A DNA stretch of 64,000 nucleotides from JADKAV01 sp963818505 (lineage in GTDB: Bacteria > Actinomycetota > Actinomycetes > S36-B12 > UBA10799). A program made the position numbers and the translations under genes. Shown piece by piece: positions 1-8,981 of this stretch (position 1 is its first letter; each line of letters opens with the position of its first letter). The notes under the pieces were generated by a model that saw nothing but the letters and a program-made list of their open reading frames with translations, was not told the origin of the DNA and did no database searches. The DNA is taken from contig CAWFSJ010000001.1 of assembly GCA_963818505.1 (NCBI GenBank), forward strand, positions 310,001-374,000, in the 5' to 3' direction.

Positions 1-2
1 AC

Positions 3-731
3 TGGCGTCCGGATTTCCGGGTCGATCTGATACCGAGCTACAAGGAACACCGGGTGGCGACCGGAGACACCGAGCAGGTACCCGATGCCCTGTCCGAGCA
101 GATCCCCCTGATCGAGGCGCTGCTCATCGCTACGGGTATTCCCCGGGTGGGTGTTCCCGGTTACGAGGCTGACGATGTCATCGGCACCTACGCGACCGTC
201 GCGACAGGGGCCGTGGACATCGTCACCGGTGACCGGGATCTGTTCCAACTCGTAGATGACGACCGTGACGTGAGAGTGCTCTACACGGCTCGCGGCATCG
301 CCAAACTGCAGGTCGTCGACGACGGATTCGTTCTCGAAAAGTACGGCGTTCGCGCCGCTCAGTACGCGGATATGGCAGCTCTTCGAGGTGATGCGAGTGA
401 CGGTCTGCCCGGGGTGCGCGGCGTCGGGGAGAAGACAGCGGCCTCGTTGTTGCGCACGTTCGGCTCGTTGCAGCAAGTGCGCACCGCTGCTGGTGATCCT
501 GCCAGCGCCATGGCACCACGGCTGCGCGGTTCCCTGACTGAAGCCGCCGACTACCTGGACGTGGCCCCACAGGTCGTGGCCGTGGTCCGCGACCTGCCGG
601 TCCCTGCGATTCCTGCACGGCAGCCGGACCCCGATCTGGCGTTCCTGCAGGCACTCGGCGAGGAGTTCGCGATCAGTTCGTCCATCGACCGCGTCGTCGC
701 GGCACTGGCGGATCACACCTCTGAGGAGTAG
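3..731 (+). CDS. 5'-3' exonuclease (Pol I 5'-nuclease family), 5'-truncated by window edge
   Basis: This is a structure-specific 5' nuclease of the PolA N-terminal/FEN family, expected to act on flaps and RNA-DNA junctions. The frame is open to the first bases of the window, where it already encodes the family motif ending DLIPSYKEHR. The GTG at 54 is therefore internal and the true start lies outside. Visible are the metal-site segment GYEADDVIGTY (about residues 53-63 of the visible part), TGDRDLFQL, and the helix-hairpin-helix LPGVRGVGEKTAASLL. No polymerase domain follows, since the stop is at 729-731, so this is the stand-alone form common in actinobacteria. It converges with helY and overlaps its 3' end by 19 bp. 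Confidence 0.9.
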   Translation, partial: WRPDFRVDLIPSYKEHRVATGDTEQVPDALSEQIPLIEALLIATGIPRVGVPGYEADDVIGTYATVATGAVDIVTGDRDLFQLVDDDRDVRVLYTARGIAKLQVVDDGFVLEKYGVRAAQYADMAALRGDASDGLPGVRGVGEKTAASLLRTFGSLQQVRTAAGDPASAMAPRLRGSLTEAADYLDVAPQVVAVVRDLPVPAIPARQPDPDLAFLQALGEEFAISSSIDRVVAALADHTSEE

Positions 732-3433
732 TCGACAACACCGCGCCGAAGCAGGTCGGCGGCGGCCCTTGCCCGCACCCGCACGGGATCGTCGACTGCC
801 GCTGCGGCGGACACCTGCCCCAGTGCGTCGATGACCTGCTTGCACCAGCGCACGAAATCCCCGGCCGGCAGATCGGTTCCGGCCAGGACCGCTGACAAGG
901 ATTGCCCGTTGGCCCATTGGTAGGCGGCCCAGCAGAATCCGAGGTCGGGTTCGGGTGTGGGCGTGACTTTGAACTCGGACTCCAGCGCCTCGATAGATGC
1001 CCAGATGTGGACCTGTTCGGCCAGCACGTCCCGGACCCGACCGTTGGGCAGCCTGGGCACCTGCTCTTCGTCGGTGCGCGAGGAGTACACGAGCGCGCAT
1101 ACAGCGGCGGCCAGTTCTGGTCCGGTGAGTTCACGCCACAAGCCGGTACGTAGGCATTCGGCGATGACCAGGGAGCGGTCAGTGTAGATCCGCCCCAGCA
1201 TCTGGCCGTCCTGGGTGACCTGCAGCTCCTCGCCGTCTGCACGCAGGTACTCCAACTCGACCAGCACCCCACAGATGCGGTCGAACTGCCTGGCGATGGT
1301 GTTGGTCCTGCCCTCCACACGCCGGGACAAGGAGTCATTCTCGCGCTGGAGTTTCGCGGCCCTTTCGGCCCAGCGGGCGTGCAGCTCACGCTCACCGCAA
1401 CCATGGCAGGGGTGTTTGCGCAGACGGGCTCGCAACCGTGCGATCTCCACGTCGTTGCCACTGTCGCGCACCCGTGCCGGCCGCACGTGTGTGTGTCTGC
1501 CGGTGAGTTCGCGCAGCGTGGACGAGAGCGCCTTGCGCGCGTTCGCGCTGCGGGCGTGGAAGTCCCGCGGGATGCGGATCCGGTCCACCACGACCGCTGG
1601 TGCCGGGAAGTCCGCCACACTCAGGCGGCGCACCTGACGGTCCACCGTCAGCACCTGTGGCCGCGGTTCACCGGCGTCGTCCACGCCGGCTTCCAGCACC
1701 ACTGCGAGTCCGGATCTGCGACCCGTGGGGATGGCGATGACATCACCCGGGGTCAGCTTCTCCAACGACTGCGCCGCATGCGCCCGTGTGAGTCTGGCCG
1801 ACTCCCGCGATGTGTTCTTCTCCAGGGCGGACAGTTGCGCGCGCATCCCGGCGTACTCGGAGAAGTCACCGAGATGGCAGTGCATCGACTCCTCGTACCC
1901 GGCGATCACCTGGTCGTTGCGCTTGATCTGAGACGCAAGGCCGACCACGGACTGATCACTTTGGTACTGGGCGAAGGACGTCTCGAGGATCTCGCGCGCG
2001 ATGCGACGGCCCACCCTGCGCACCAGGTTGACGCCCATGTTGTACGTCGGGCGGAAGCTCGAACGCAAGGGGTAGGTACGGGTCGAGGCCAAGCCCGCCA
2101 GATGGTTCGGCTGCACGGACGGTCCGAAGAGGACCACGGCGTGACCTTCCACGTCGATGCCTCTGCGCCCCGCCCGTCCCGTGAGCTGGGTGTACTCGCC
2201 GGGGGTGATGTCTGCGTGGGTCTGCCCGTTCCATTTCACGAGCCGTTCCAAGACCACTGTGCGCGCCGGCATGTTGATCCCCAGCGCGAGTGTCTCGGTG
2301 GCGAACACCACCTTCAAGAGTGCGGCTTGGAACAACTCCTCGACGACCTCCTTGAAGATCGGGAGCATGCCCGCGTGGTGGGCGGCGATACCGCGCTGCA
2401 GTGAGTCGCTGAACTGCCCGAACCCCACAGCCAAGAGGTCGGCCTCCGGAATGACTGAGCACCTGCTCTCGACGACTCGTGCGATTCGGTCGCGCTCGTC
2501 GGGGGTGGTCAGTCGCACACCACTGTCTGTGAGAAGGCGTACGGCGTCCTCGGTACCGGCACGCGAAAAGATGAAGTAGATGGCCGGCAGCAGTTGCGCT
2601 GCCTCCAGGCGATCGACCACGTCGATGCGTGACGGGGTACGGACGGGACGCGGTCGCCGCCCAGATCGCCCCGGCCGGTCACGGGAGTCCCGGCGCGACG
2701 GCCGTTGTCCGTCGCGAGACATCCGCTGGAGTTCCGGGTTGACCACCTGCTGCTCGTCGTCGATGAACAGGTCGTACAGCCTGTTGTTGGCCATCAGCTG
2801 TTGCCAAAGCGGAACGGGTCTGTGTTCCTCGAGCACGATCTCGGTGTCCCCGCGCACGGTGGCCATCCATGCGCCGAACTCCTCCACATTGCTCACGGTG
2901 GCCGACAGAGCCACGATCGCGACCGACTCCGGCAACTGGATGATCAGTTCCTCCCAGACCGCGCCCCGCTCCCGGTCCGCGAGGTAGTGGACCTCGTCGA
3001 GCACGACGTACCCGAGACCGGTGAGGTCCGAAGACCCTTCGTACACCATGTTCCGCAGGACCTCGGTGGTCATCACGACGGTGCTGGCGTGGCCGTTGAT
3101 GGACACGTCGCCGGTGAGCAGACCCACCTCACTGTCCCCATAGAGTTCCACGAGGTCGCGGTACTTCTGGTTGGAAAGGGCCTTGATAGGCGTGGTGTAG
3201 AAGGCCTTCCTACCGGTTCTGCGTGCGCGGTGCACCGCGTACTCCCCCACCACGGTCTTGCCGCTGCCTGTGGGGGCTGCCACCAGAACGTCACTGCCTG
3301 CGTCGAGCGCTTCGCACGCCTGGACCTGGAAGTCGTCGAGAGCGAAGTCGTACAACTCGCGGAACTCGACGAGGTGATCGCTGGTGAGGGCGCGGCGCTT
3401 GGCCGCTGCATAGCGTTGTGCCGGCGTGGCCAT
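713..3433 (-). CDS. helY: DEAD/DEAH-box (Ski2/Mtr4-like) helicase HelY
   Basis: A 906-residue superfamily 2 ATP-dependent RNA/DNA helicase. Walker A APTGSGKT is at about residues 53-60, DEVH at 147-150, the SAT motif follows, and motif VI reads QLTGRAGRRG, which is typical of the Ski2/Mtr4 group. The open frame runs upstream to 3715. I start at ATG 3433 because the protein family begins there, the extension would lie inside the lipid-kinase gene, and a TAGTCT -10 hexamer sits exactly 7 nt before this ATG. It is the last gene of the leftward pafA-tat run, as helY is in mycobacteria. The exact substrate is not known from sequence. Confidence 0.93.
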   Translation of the reverse strand: MATPAQRYAAAKRRALTSDHLVEFRELYDFALDDFQVQACEALDAGSDVLVAAPTGSGKTVVGEYAVHRARRTGRKAFYTTPIKALSNQKYRDLVELYGDSEVGLLTGDVSINGHASTVVMTTEVLRNMVYEGSSDLTGLGYVVLDEVHYLADRERGAVWEELIIQLPESVAIVALSATVSNVEEFGAWMATVRGDTEIVLEEHRPVPLWQQLMANNRLYDLFIDDEQQVVNPELQRMSRDGQRPSRRDSRDRPGRSGRRPRPVRTPSRIDVVDRLEAAQLLPAIYFIFSRAGTEDAVRLLTDSGVRLTTPDERDRIARVVESRCSVIPEADLLAVGFGQFSDSLQRGIAAHHAGMLPIFKEVVEELFQAALLKVVFATETLALGINMPARTVVLERLVKWNGQTHADITPGEYTQLTGRAGRRGIDVEGHAVVLFGPSVQPNHLAGLASTRTYPLRSSFRPTYNMGVNLVRRVGRRIAREILETSFAQYQSDQSVVGLASQIKRNDQVIAGYEESMHCHLGDFSEYAGMRAQLSALEKNTSRESARLTRAHAAQSLEKLTPGDVIAIPTGRRSGLAVVLEAGVDDAGEPRPQVLTVDRQVRRLSVADFPAPAVVVDRIRIPRDFHARSANARKALSSTLRELTGRHTHVRPARVRDSGNDVEIARLRARLRKHPCHGCGERELHARWAERAAKLQRENDSLSRRVEGRTNTIARQFDRICGVLVELEYLRADGEELQVTQDGQMLGRIYTDRSLVIAECLRTGLWRELTGPELAAAVCALVYSSRTDEEQVPRLPNGRVRDVLAEQVHIWASIEALESEFKVTPTPEPDLGFCWAAYQWANGQSLSAVLAGTDLPAGDFVRWCKQVIDALGQVSAAAAVDDPVRVRARAAADLLRRGVVDYSSEV

Positions 3434-3440
3434 AGCGCTC

Positions 3441-3446
3441 AGACTA
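3441..3446 (-). promoter_or_regulatory. Leaderless -10 hexamer of helY
   Basis: TAGTCT lies 7 nt upstream of ATG 3433, so transcription is expected to begin at or next to the start codon. It lies in the 17-bp gap after the lipid-kinase stop. Confidence 0.55.
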
Positions 3447-3450
3447 CGGG

Positions 3451-4344
3451 CTAACCCACTGGGGCGAAGACCCTGAGCGCGTGTGGCACGACGCGGACAT
3501 CGACCGGCAGCGGCCCGACCCGCTCCCCGTCGGCGTATGCCGTTTGCCCAGGTGCTTCGACCCGGATGGACGCGCCGCGAAGTGTGCGCACGAACGGACG
3601 GTCGATGTGGGTGCCCTTGAACACACTTGGGAACGTCCGCAGGAAGGTCGCCTTGCTGGTCTTGGACAGGAAGGTGAGGTCGAGTTGGCCGTCGTCGAGA
3701 TCGGCGCGGGGACAAACCAGCATCCCGCCGCCGTAACTGGGGCCGTTGCCGATGGCCAGCATCATGCCCTGCTCGTGCATCGTCACGCCGTCAATCGTGA
3801 TGGTGAAGTCCGCTGGTTTGTAGACACGCAGCTCGGTGATGGTTGCGAGCAGATAGCGCGACTGCCCGGTCGGCCAGGTCATGGTGTTGGCCCTCTCGGT
3901 GACCTGTGAGTCGAAGCCGGCGCTCATCACGGCCAGAAACGCCCGCTGGACCCCGTCGGCAGCGTCGATGAGGCCGTAGTCGACGGTGCGGATCCTGGCG
4001 TCAGCGATGACATCGGCGGCTGCAACAGCGTCGTCGCGCGGCAGCCCCAGAGCCCGTGCGATGTCATCGCCAGTCCCAACCGGGATGATTCCCAGGGCGG
4101 TGTCAGTCCCGTAGACGGCCTGTAGCGCCAGATGGACCGTACCGTCCCCGCCACACGCGATGAGAGCGTCCAGCCCGCCGGCGACCGCCTGCCGGGCCAG
4201 TTCCAGACTCTGCGCAGCGCTGCCGCTCTCCAGGGTCGTCACGTCAAGACCGCGGTCCCGCAATCGCTGTACGGCCATCGGCGCGTTCTTCGCGCTGCGA
4301 CCTTTACCGGAAGTCGGATTGATCACGATCGCTGCCTTCAGCAC
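3451..4344 (-). CDS. Diacylglycerol kinase family lipid kinase
   Basis: A 297-residue member of the DAGK/sphingosine-kinase-like family, predicted to phosphorylate a lipid hydroxyl (diacylglycerol or a related lipid). The N-terminus INPTSGKGRSA and the nucleotide-binding GGDGT motif (residues 65-69), followed by IIPVGTGDDIAR, identify the fold. The start is GTG 4344, preceded by TAACGT at 6 nt. The gene sits between tatC and helY, the order seen in many actinobacteria. The lipid specificity cannot be read from sequence. Confidence 0.88.
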   Translation of the reverse strand: MLKAAIVINPTSGKGRSAKNAPMAVQRLRDRGLDVTTLESGSAAQSLELARQAVAGGLDALIACGGDGTVHLALQAVYGTDTALGIIPVGTGDDIARALGLPRDDAVAAADVIADARIRTVDYGLIDAADGVQRAFLAVMSAGFDSQVTERANTMTWPTGQSRYLLATITELRVYKPADFTITIDGVTMHEQGMMLAIGNGPSYGGGMLVCPRADLDDGQLDLTFLSKTSKATFLRTFPSVFKGTHIDRPFVRTLRGASIRVEAPGQTAYADGERVGPLPVDVRVVPHALRVFAPVG

Positions 4345-4350
4345 GTGATC

Positions 4351-4356
4351 ACGTTA
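4351..4356 (-). promoter_or_regulatory. Internal leaderless -10 of the lipid kinase, overlapping the tatC stop
   Basis: TAACGT lies 6 nt upstream of GTG 4344. Its first three bases are the TAA stop codon of tatC, so promoter and stop share sequence. Confidence 0.5.
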
Positions 4357-5205
4357 CCCGCGTGGGATGTCCTCGTTGTCGACCGACTCGGGAATGGGTG
4401 AGATCTCATCGTCGTCGAAGTCTTCGTAATCTGGCTCAGCACCATTGCGCCTGCGGCGCCGGTCGTTCAACATGCTGAACACGACTGCTGCGGCCACCAG
4501 TACGAGGACGGGTGCCGCGAGAACGGACATGGTGATCGGGTCACCAGTGGGCGTGGCGACGGCCGCGAAGACGAATACCCCGAAGATGATGTAGCGCCAG
4601 GCGCTGGCCAACCGCTTGCCGCTGAGAATGCCCAGCATGTTCAGGCCGACGATGAACAGGGGTGTCAGGAACCCGATTCCGAAGACGATCACCATTCGGA
4701 TGAAGAAGGACAGGTAGCGGTCCACCGGCAGGTAGTTGCCGACGTTCTGGGGTGTGAAGCCGAGCAGGACCTCGAGTCCCTTGGGCATCAACACGAATGC
4801 GAGAACGACCCCGGCCAGGAAGAGGGGCACGGAGATGGCAACCAGCACGTACACCCATTTGCGTTCCCGCGAATGCAGGCCCGGGGTCACGAACGCCCAC
4901 AACTGGAACAGCCACACCGGGGAGGCCAGGACCAGGCCACTGATTACGGCCACCTTCACCTGGAGCATGAAGGCATCGGTGACGCCTGTGACAACTAGAC
5001 GCACGTCGCGCCCGCTTGCAGCAGCTTCAGCTACGACCTGATTGATCGGCTCGGAGATGACGTCGAAGATCTGCGTGTAGTAGATCCAGCCGACGACCGT
5101 GCCGGCCGCGATGGCGATGAGGCTGATGACCAAGCGCCGGCGCAACTCCCGCAGGTGCTCGGCCAGGGGCATTTGTGCGCGCCGGTGCGCAACGGGCGCT
5201 GACAT
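4354..5205 (-). CDS. tatC: Sec-independent (twin-arginine) translocase subunit TatC
   Basis: A 283-residue polytopic membrane protein, the receptor core of the Tat pathway that exports folded proteins. The cytoplasmic N-terminus MPLAEHLRELRRRLV is the classic TatC signature, followed by six hydrophobic segments and an acidic C-terminal tail (YEDFDDDE). It starts 3 nt after the tatA stop, so the two are co-transcribed. Substrates cannot be assigned from this window. Confidence 0.95.
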   Translation of the reverse strand: MSAPVAHRRAQMPLAEHLRELRRRLVISLIAIAAGTVVGWIYYTQIFDVISEPINQVVAEAAASGRDVRLVVTGVTDAFMLQVKVAVISGLVLASPVWLFQLWAFVTPGLHSRERKWVYVLVAISVPLFLAGVVLAFVLMPKGLEVLLGFTPQNVGNYLPVDRYLSFFIRMVIVFGIGFLTPLFIVGLNMLGILSGKRLASAWRYIIFGVFVFAAVATPTGDPITMSVLAAPVLVLVAAAVVFSMLNDRRRRRNGAEPDYEDFDDDEISPIPESVDNEDIPRG

Positions 5206-5208
5206 CGG

Positions 5209-5478
5209 TCAGGTCTGGGTGGGGGTTTGCTTGCCCTGCTCAGCGGTCGGCTGCTCGACTGCCGGCGCCGGGGTTGTCTGCGGGTCGCCGTTGTCGGCCG
5301 GCTTGGCCTCGACTGCCGCTTCGGGCTCCGAGTCTGTGAGTCCCTTTGTCTCAGCTTTGAAGATGCGCAACGACCGGCCGAGGCCGCGAGCAGCGTCGGG
5401 AAGACGCCGGGCGCCGAAGAGCAGTACCACGATGAGGATCAGGATCAACCATTCGGACCCTCGTAGATTCGAGAACAT
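5209..5478 (-). CDS. tatA: Twin-arginine translocase subunit TatA/E
   Basis: An 89-residue protein with one N-terminal membrane helix (WLILILIVVLLFGARRLP), an amphipathic helix ARGLGRSLRIFKAE and a long polar, Pro/Thr/Glu-rich tail. This is the pore-forming component of the Tat system together with TatC. The F-G-x-x-x-L-P hinge is present. The ATG at 5478 is preceded by TACTCT at 7 nt, so tatA probably begins its own leaderless tatA-tatC transcript in addition to any read-through from upstream. Confidence 0.94.
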   Translation of the reverse strand: MFSNLRGSEWLILILIVVLLFGARRLPDAARGLGRSLRIFKAETKGLTDSEPEAAVEAKPADNGDPQTTPAPAVEQPTAEQGKQTPTQT

Positions 5479-5485
5479 GAGACCC

Positions 5486-5491
5486 AGAGTA
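5486..5491 (-). promoter_or_regulatory. Leaderless -10 hexamer of tatA
   Basis: TACTCT lies 7 nt upstream of ATG 5478. Confidence 0.5.
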
Positions 5492-5538
5492 CGACGTATC
5501 GCAGCGGCGCGGGCAAACCCTGTTCCATGCGTTGACGA

Positions 5539-5856
5539 TCAGTGGGCAACCAGGTGGGGCACGATGACGTCGTGGGTCTCCAACCAGAGCGCCAGGTCGA
5601 GGATGTCGTCGTAGCAGATCGGCGAGCCGGGATGGGCCTCGAGGACCTCCCCTGGCACTCGGTCGATCATGACCCCGGCCGAGGACAGCAGTGCGACGAC
5701 CTCGTCGTCGGCGGCTTTCTCAATGAAGTCCTGACAGGTCCCGCACTTGAACGTGTACGTCGCCCAACCGGCAGCTTCGGCCACTGTCAGGCGCACATCA
5801 GACGGGGTCAGGTCGACGTCCCCGCATATCGGGCAGGTTGCCTTTATCGTGGTCAT
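5539..5856 (-). CDS. Small zinc-ribbon-like protein of unknown function
   Basis: A 105-residue protein that I do not recognise. Two CxxC pairs (Cys8/Cys11 in CPIC and Cys38/Cys41 in CGTC), about 26 residues apart, suggest a small zinc ribbon. The C-terminal half is acidic and looks helical. A GGGAGGCGAGGAAG purine run precedes ATG 5856, so this gene has a Shine-Dalgarno site. It sits between tatA and the FKBP/pafA genes, at the place where mycobacteria carry the WYL-domain regulator genes pafB and pafC. It is not related to them in sequence. Confidence 0.72.
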   Translation of the reverse strand: MTTIKATCPICGDVDLTPSDVRLTVAEAAGWATYTFKCGTCQDFIEKAADDEVVALLSSAGVMIDRVPGEVLEAHPGSPICYDDILDLALWLETHDVIVPHLVAH

Positions 5857-5969
5857 CTTCCTCGCCTCCCTCTGGCCCTTGTGCTAGTGCCTTCGGCAGG
5901 AGACTGCTGAAAGTTGAGCGGCGTGTCCTGTTGTGGAGAACGCGACTACGCAGCGTAATGTAGAAGTGT

Positions 5970-6326
5970 CTACGCCCCGAGGAGATCGATCACAAATATC
6001 AGGGTCTTCCCTGACAGACGGTGACCGCCGCTCTCGCCGTAAGCGAGGGCGGGTGGGATGATCAATTGGCGTCGACCACCGACCCGCATCCCGGGGATCC
6101 CTTCCTGCCAGCCCACGATCAGACCGCGCAGCGGGAACTCGATCGGCTCGCCCCGGTCCCAGGAGGCATCGAACTGCTCACCGGTCTCGTACTCGACGCC
6201 GACATAGTGAACGGTCACTGTCCCACCGGGCTCGGCGACAGCACCGTCGCCCTCGATGAGATCGGTGATGACCAACTCGGTGGGCGCCGGACCCTCCTGG
6301 AAATCGATCTCGGGCTTCTCGCTCAT
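5970..6326 (-). CDS. Cytoplasmic FKBP-type peptidyl-prolyl cis-trans isomerase
   Basis: A 118-residue, single-domain FKBP that accelerates proline isomerisation in protein folding. The fold-defining segments VTVHYVGV, GEQFDASWDRGEPIEFPL, GLIVGWQEGIPGMRVGGRRQLIIPPALAYGE and a terminal LIFVIDLL are all present. There is no signal peptide, so it should be cytosolic. Its ATG overlaps the stop of the upstream lipoprotein FKBP gene by 4 bp (ATGA), indicating translational coupling. A tandem FKBP pair next to pafA also occurs in streptomycetes. Confidence 0.93.
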   Translation of the reverse strand: MSEKPEIDFQEGPAPTELVITDLIEGDGAVAEPGGTVTVHYVGVEYETGEQFDASWDRGEPIEFPLRGLIVGWQEGIPGMRVGGRRQLIIPPALAYGESGGHRLSGKTLIFVIDLLGA

Positions 6327-6859
6327 GACGACACCTCTTCCACATCGACGACGAATACCAGGGTTTCATCCGGGGCGATCCCAGATCCGGGCGGCGGGTT
6401 GGAACCATAGGCCATGTCCGGTGGGATGATCAGCAGCACCCGGCTGCCAGCCTTGACGCCTTGCAGGCCTTCCTGCCATCCGGGGATAACGCCGTTGATC
6501 GGGAACTGCGCGACGCCGCGACCCCAGGAAGTGTCGAACGTCTGCCCGTTGGACCATGAGACACCGGTGTACTGAACGGTCAGCTGAGAATTCGGCCCCA
6601 CGGCCTTGCCGTCTCCGGGGGTGATCTCCTTCACGACGAGCTCCGTCGGCGGCTGTGCGGCGGTGTCGACGGTGATCGTCGGTTCGGCCCCCGGCTCACC
6701 GGTCACGGTGACGCCATCGGTGCTGGACGCGTCGCCGGTCGGGGCGGCACTTGTAGCCGCCGGGCTAGGGCTGGTGGACGTGTCCGAGGATCCGGAGCTG
6801 CAACCGGTCAGGGCCAGGGCCGGTACCAGCAGGACCGTCGCCCACAGAGTTCGATGCAT
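6323..6859 (-). CDS. FKBP-type peptidyl-prolyl isomerase, secreted lipoprotein
   Basis: A 178-residue protein with a signal peptide ending in the lipobox LTGC (Cys20), a Ser/Thr-rich linker and a full FKBP domain. The domain has TVQYTGVSWSNGQTFDTSW, GVIPGWQEGLQGVKAGSRVLLIIPP and LVFVVDV. It should be a membrane-anchored isomerase acting on exported proteins. The open frame extends to 7912 inside pafA. I start at ATG 6859 because the signal peptide begins there. Its position just upstream of the cytosolic FKBP and near the Tat genes fits a protein-folding neighbourhood. Confidence 0.9.
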   Translation of the reverse strand: MHRTLWATVLLVPALALTGCSSGSSDTSTSPSPAATSAAPTGDASSTDGVTVTGEPGAEPTITVDTAAQPPTELVVKEITPGDGKAVGPNSQLTVQYTGVSWSNGQTFDTSWGRGVAQFPINGVIPGWQEGLQGVKAGSRVLLIIPPDMAYGSNPPPGSGIAPDETLVFVVDVEEVSS

Positions 6860-6903
6860 GCAAGAAACCCTATTGGTCGCATCTGCCACGCCGAACAGAC
6901 GGG

Positions 6904-8280
6904 TCACATCGATGCGATGAGCCGTTCGACGCGCTCGTCGACGTTCTTGAAGGGGTCCTTGCACAACACGGTTCGCTGTGCCTGGTCGTTGAGTTTGAGG
7001 TGCACCCAGTCGACGGTGAAGTCGCGTCGCTTCTCCTGAGCCTTCTTTATGAAGTCGCCGCGCAGTTTCGCCCGGGTGGTCTGCGGCGGCACGGACTTGG
7101 CTTCGAACACCTCGACATCGGTGCTTACCCGCTCGACCAACCCCTTGGCCGACATCAGGTAGAACAGCCCGCGCTTGCGGCTGATGTCGTGGTAGGCCAG
7201 GTCGAGTTGGGAGATCCTGGCATCGGTCAGTGACAGCCCGTGCTTGGTCATGTAGCGCTCGATCAGCGTGCGCTTGATCACCCAGTCGATCTCGCGAGCA
7301 ACATCGGACAACCTGTCGGATTCGATGGCGTCCAGAGTGCGCGACCACAGGTCCACGACCCGGGAGGGAACACTGTGGGGGTCGATCAGAAGTCCGTTGG
7401 CCCGAGCGAAACCCTCGACCTTCGACAGGTATTCGCGCTGCATGTCCAGACCGCTGATCGACTTGCCGTTGGCCAGTCGCACGACCTTGCGGCCAGTCGG
7501 GTCCTGGCTGATGTCGCGGATGCTGCGGATCGGGTTCTCGAGGGTGAGATCCCGCAGAGGAACACCGGCTTCCAGCATCCGCAGGACGAGGTCGGCACTG
7601 CCCACCTTGAGCAGCGTCGTGGTTTCGCTCATGTTGCTGTCGCCGACGATCACGTGCAGCCGCCGGAAACGTTCGGCGTCGGCGTGCGGCTCGTCGCGGG
7701 TGTTGATGATGGGCCTGCTGCGGGTCGTCGCGCTGCTCACGGACTCCCATACGTGCTCGGCGCGCTGGCTCACGGTGAAGGTGGCCCCGCGTGGGGTCTG
7801 CAGGACCTTGCCCGCCCCGCAGATCAGTTGCCGGGAGACCAGGAAGGGGATGAGCACCTCGGCCAGCCGGAAGAACTCCCCCTGCCGGGCCACCAGGTAG
7901 TTCTCGTGGCAACCGTAGGAGTTGCCGGCCGAGTCGGTGTTGTTCTTGAACAGGTAGATGTCGCCCATGATCCCTTCGCCGGCCAGTCGCTGTTCGGCAT
8001 CCACCTGCAGACCTTCGAGGATCCGTTCGCCGGCCTTGTCATGGGTGACCAGTTGGATCAGGTCGTCACACTCTGCGGTCGCGTACTCGGGGTGGGAGCC
8101 GACGTCCAGATACAGCCGGGACCCGTTGCGCAGGAATACGTTGGAGCTTCGACCCCAACTGACGACCCGGCGGAACAGGTATCGAGCCACCTCGTCCGGG
8201 GACAGTCGTCGTTGGCCTTGGAACGTGCACGTCACGCCGTACTCGGTCTCAATCCCGAAGATCCTGCGTGACAAGGTCAT
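6904..8280 (-). CDS. pafA: Pup-protein ligase PafA
   Basis: A 458-residue carboxylate-amine ligase of the glutamine-synthetase-like fold. It uses ATP to join the C-terminal glutamate of Pup to substrate lysines. Diagnostic segments are GIETEYGV (residues 9-16), LRNGSRLYLDVGSHPEYATAE, LFKNNTDSAGNSYGCHENYL and INTRDEPHAD. The length matches the family and separates it from the longer paralogue Dop at 10095. It begins 3 nt after the prcA stop, so it is the fourth gene of the pup-prcB-prcA-pafA operon. Confidence 0.97.
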   Translation of the reverse strand: MTLSRRIFGIETEYGVTCTFQGQRRLSPDEVARYLFRRVVSWGRSSNVFLRNGSRLYLDVGSHPEYATAECDDLIQLVTHDKAGERILEGLQVDAEQRLAGEGIMGDIYLFKNNTDSAGNSYGCHENYLVARQGEFFRLAEVLIPFLVSRQLICGAGKVLQTPRGATFTVSQRAEHVWESVSSATTRSRPIINTRDEPHADAERFRRLHVIVGDSNMSETTTLLKVGSADLVLRMLEAGVPLRDLTLENPIRSIRDISQDPTGRKVVRLANGKSISGLDMQREYLSKVEGFARANGLLIDPHSVPSRVVDLWSRTLDAIESDRLSDVAREIDWVIKRTLIERYMTKHGLSLTDARISQLDLAYHDISRKRGLFYLMSAKGLVERVSTDVEVFEAKSVPPQTTRAKLRGDFIKKAQEKRRDFTVDWVHLKLNDQAQRTVLCKDPFKNVDERVERLIASM

Positions 8281-8283
8281 GGC

Positions 8284-8979
8284 CTACTCGTCTCGCAACA
8301 GGGCGACCAACGCATCGCCGACCACGCGCTTGAACGCACGTCGTGGCCGCGTCCGTTCCAGGACCGCGACCTCCAGTTGTTTCTCATCGAGCGTGCGTGG
8401 GCCTTGCCCGCCGTGCTCGGACAATGCCTCCACAGCCATCTTCAGTGCCCCCGCCAGCCCCAGGTCGGCCTGCCAAAGGGCCTGCAATTGCCCGGAGATG
8501 GCCTCTGAGGCGCCACCCATTGCCACGAAGCCGTGTTCATCGCCGACTGAACCGTCGAAGGTCAGCCGGTACAACTGGTCACTGTGCTGATCGGGGCCGA
8601 CCTCGGCCACGATGATCTCCACCTCGTACGGCTTCTGGGCCTCGGTGAAGACGGTGCCGAGAGTCTGGGCGTAGGCGTTGGCCAGACCCCGACTGGTCAC
8701 GTCAGCGCGGTCGTAGCTGTATCCGCGCAGGTCGGCGTAGCGGACCCCGGCCACCCGCAGGTTCTCAAACTCGTTGTACTTGCCGACAGCGGCGAAGGCG
8801 ATCTTGTCGTAGATCTCGCTGATCTTGTGCAGTGCCCGCGACGGGTTCTCAGCGACGAAGAGGATTCCCGCGTCGTACTGCATCACCACGACCGAGCGGC
8901 CACGGGCGATGCCTTTTCGGGCGTAATCGGCCTTGTCCTTGATGATCTGCTCGGGCGAGACGTAAAACGGCATGGTCAT
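8284..8979 (-). CDS. prcA: 20S proteasome alpha subunit
   Basis: A 231-residue non-catalytic alpha subunit that forms the outer rings and gate of the 20S core. The N-terminus PFYVSPEQIIKDKADYARKGIARGRS and the segment FVAENPSRALHKISEIYDKIAFAAVGKYNEFE are typical of actinobacterial PrcA. Two ATGs are possible, 8979 and 8973. I keep the first, which lies 2 nt after the prcB stop. The neighbours are prcB upstream and pafA downstream. Confidence 0.96.
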   Translation of the reverse strand: MTMPFYVSPEQIIKDKADYARKGIARGRSVVVMQYDAGILFVAENPSRALHKISEIYDKIAFAAVGKYNEFENLRVAGVRYADLRGYSYDRADVTSRGLANAYAQTLGTVFTEAQKPYEVEIIVAEVGPDQHSDQLYRLTFDGSVGDEHGFVAMGGASEAISGQLQALWQADLGLAGALKMAVEALSEHGGQGPRTLDEKQLEVAVLERTRPRRAFKRVVGDALVALLRDE

Positions 8980-8981
8980 GG

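Noticed and set aside
6860..7912. 529-residue ORF extending the lipoprotein FKBP upstream
   Set aside because: The extension lies inside pafA in another frame and has Arg/Pro-rich shadow composition. The lipoprotein signal peptide starts at 6859.
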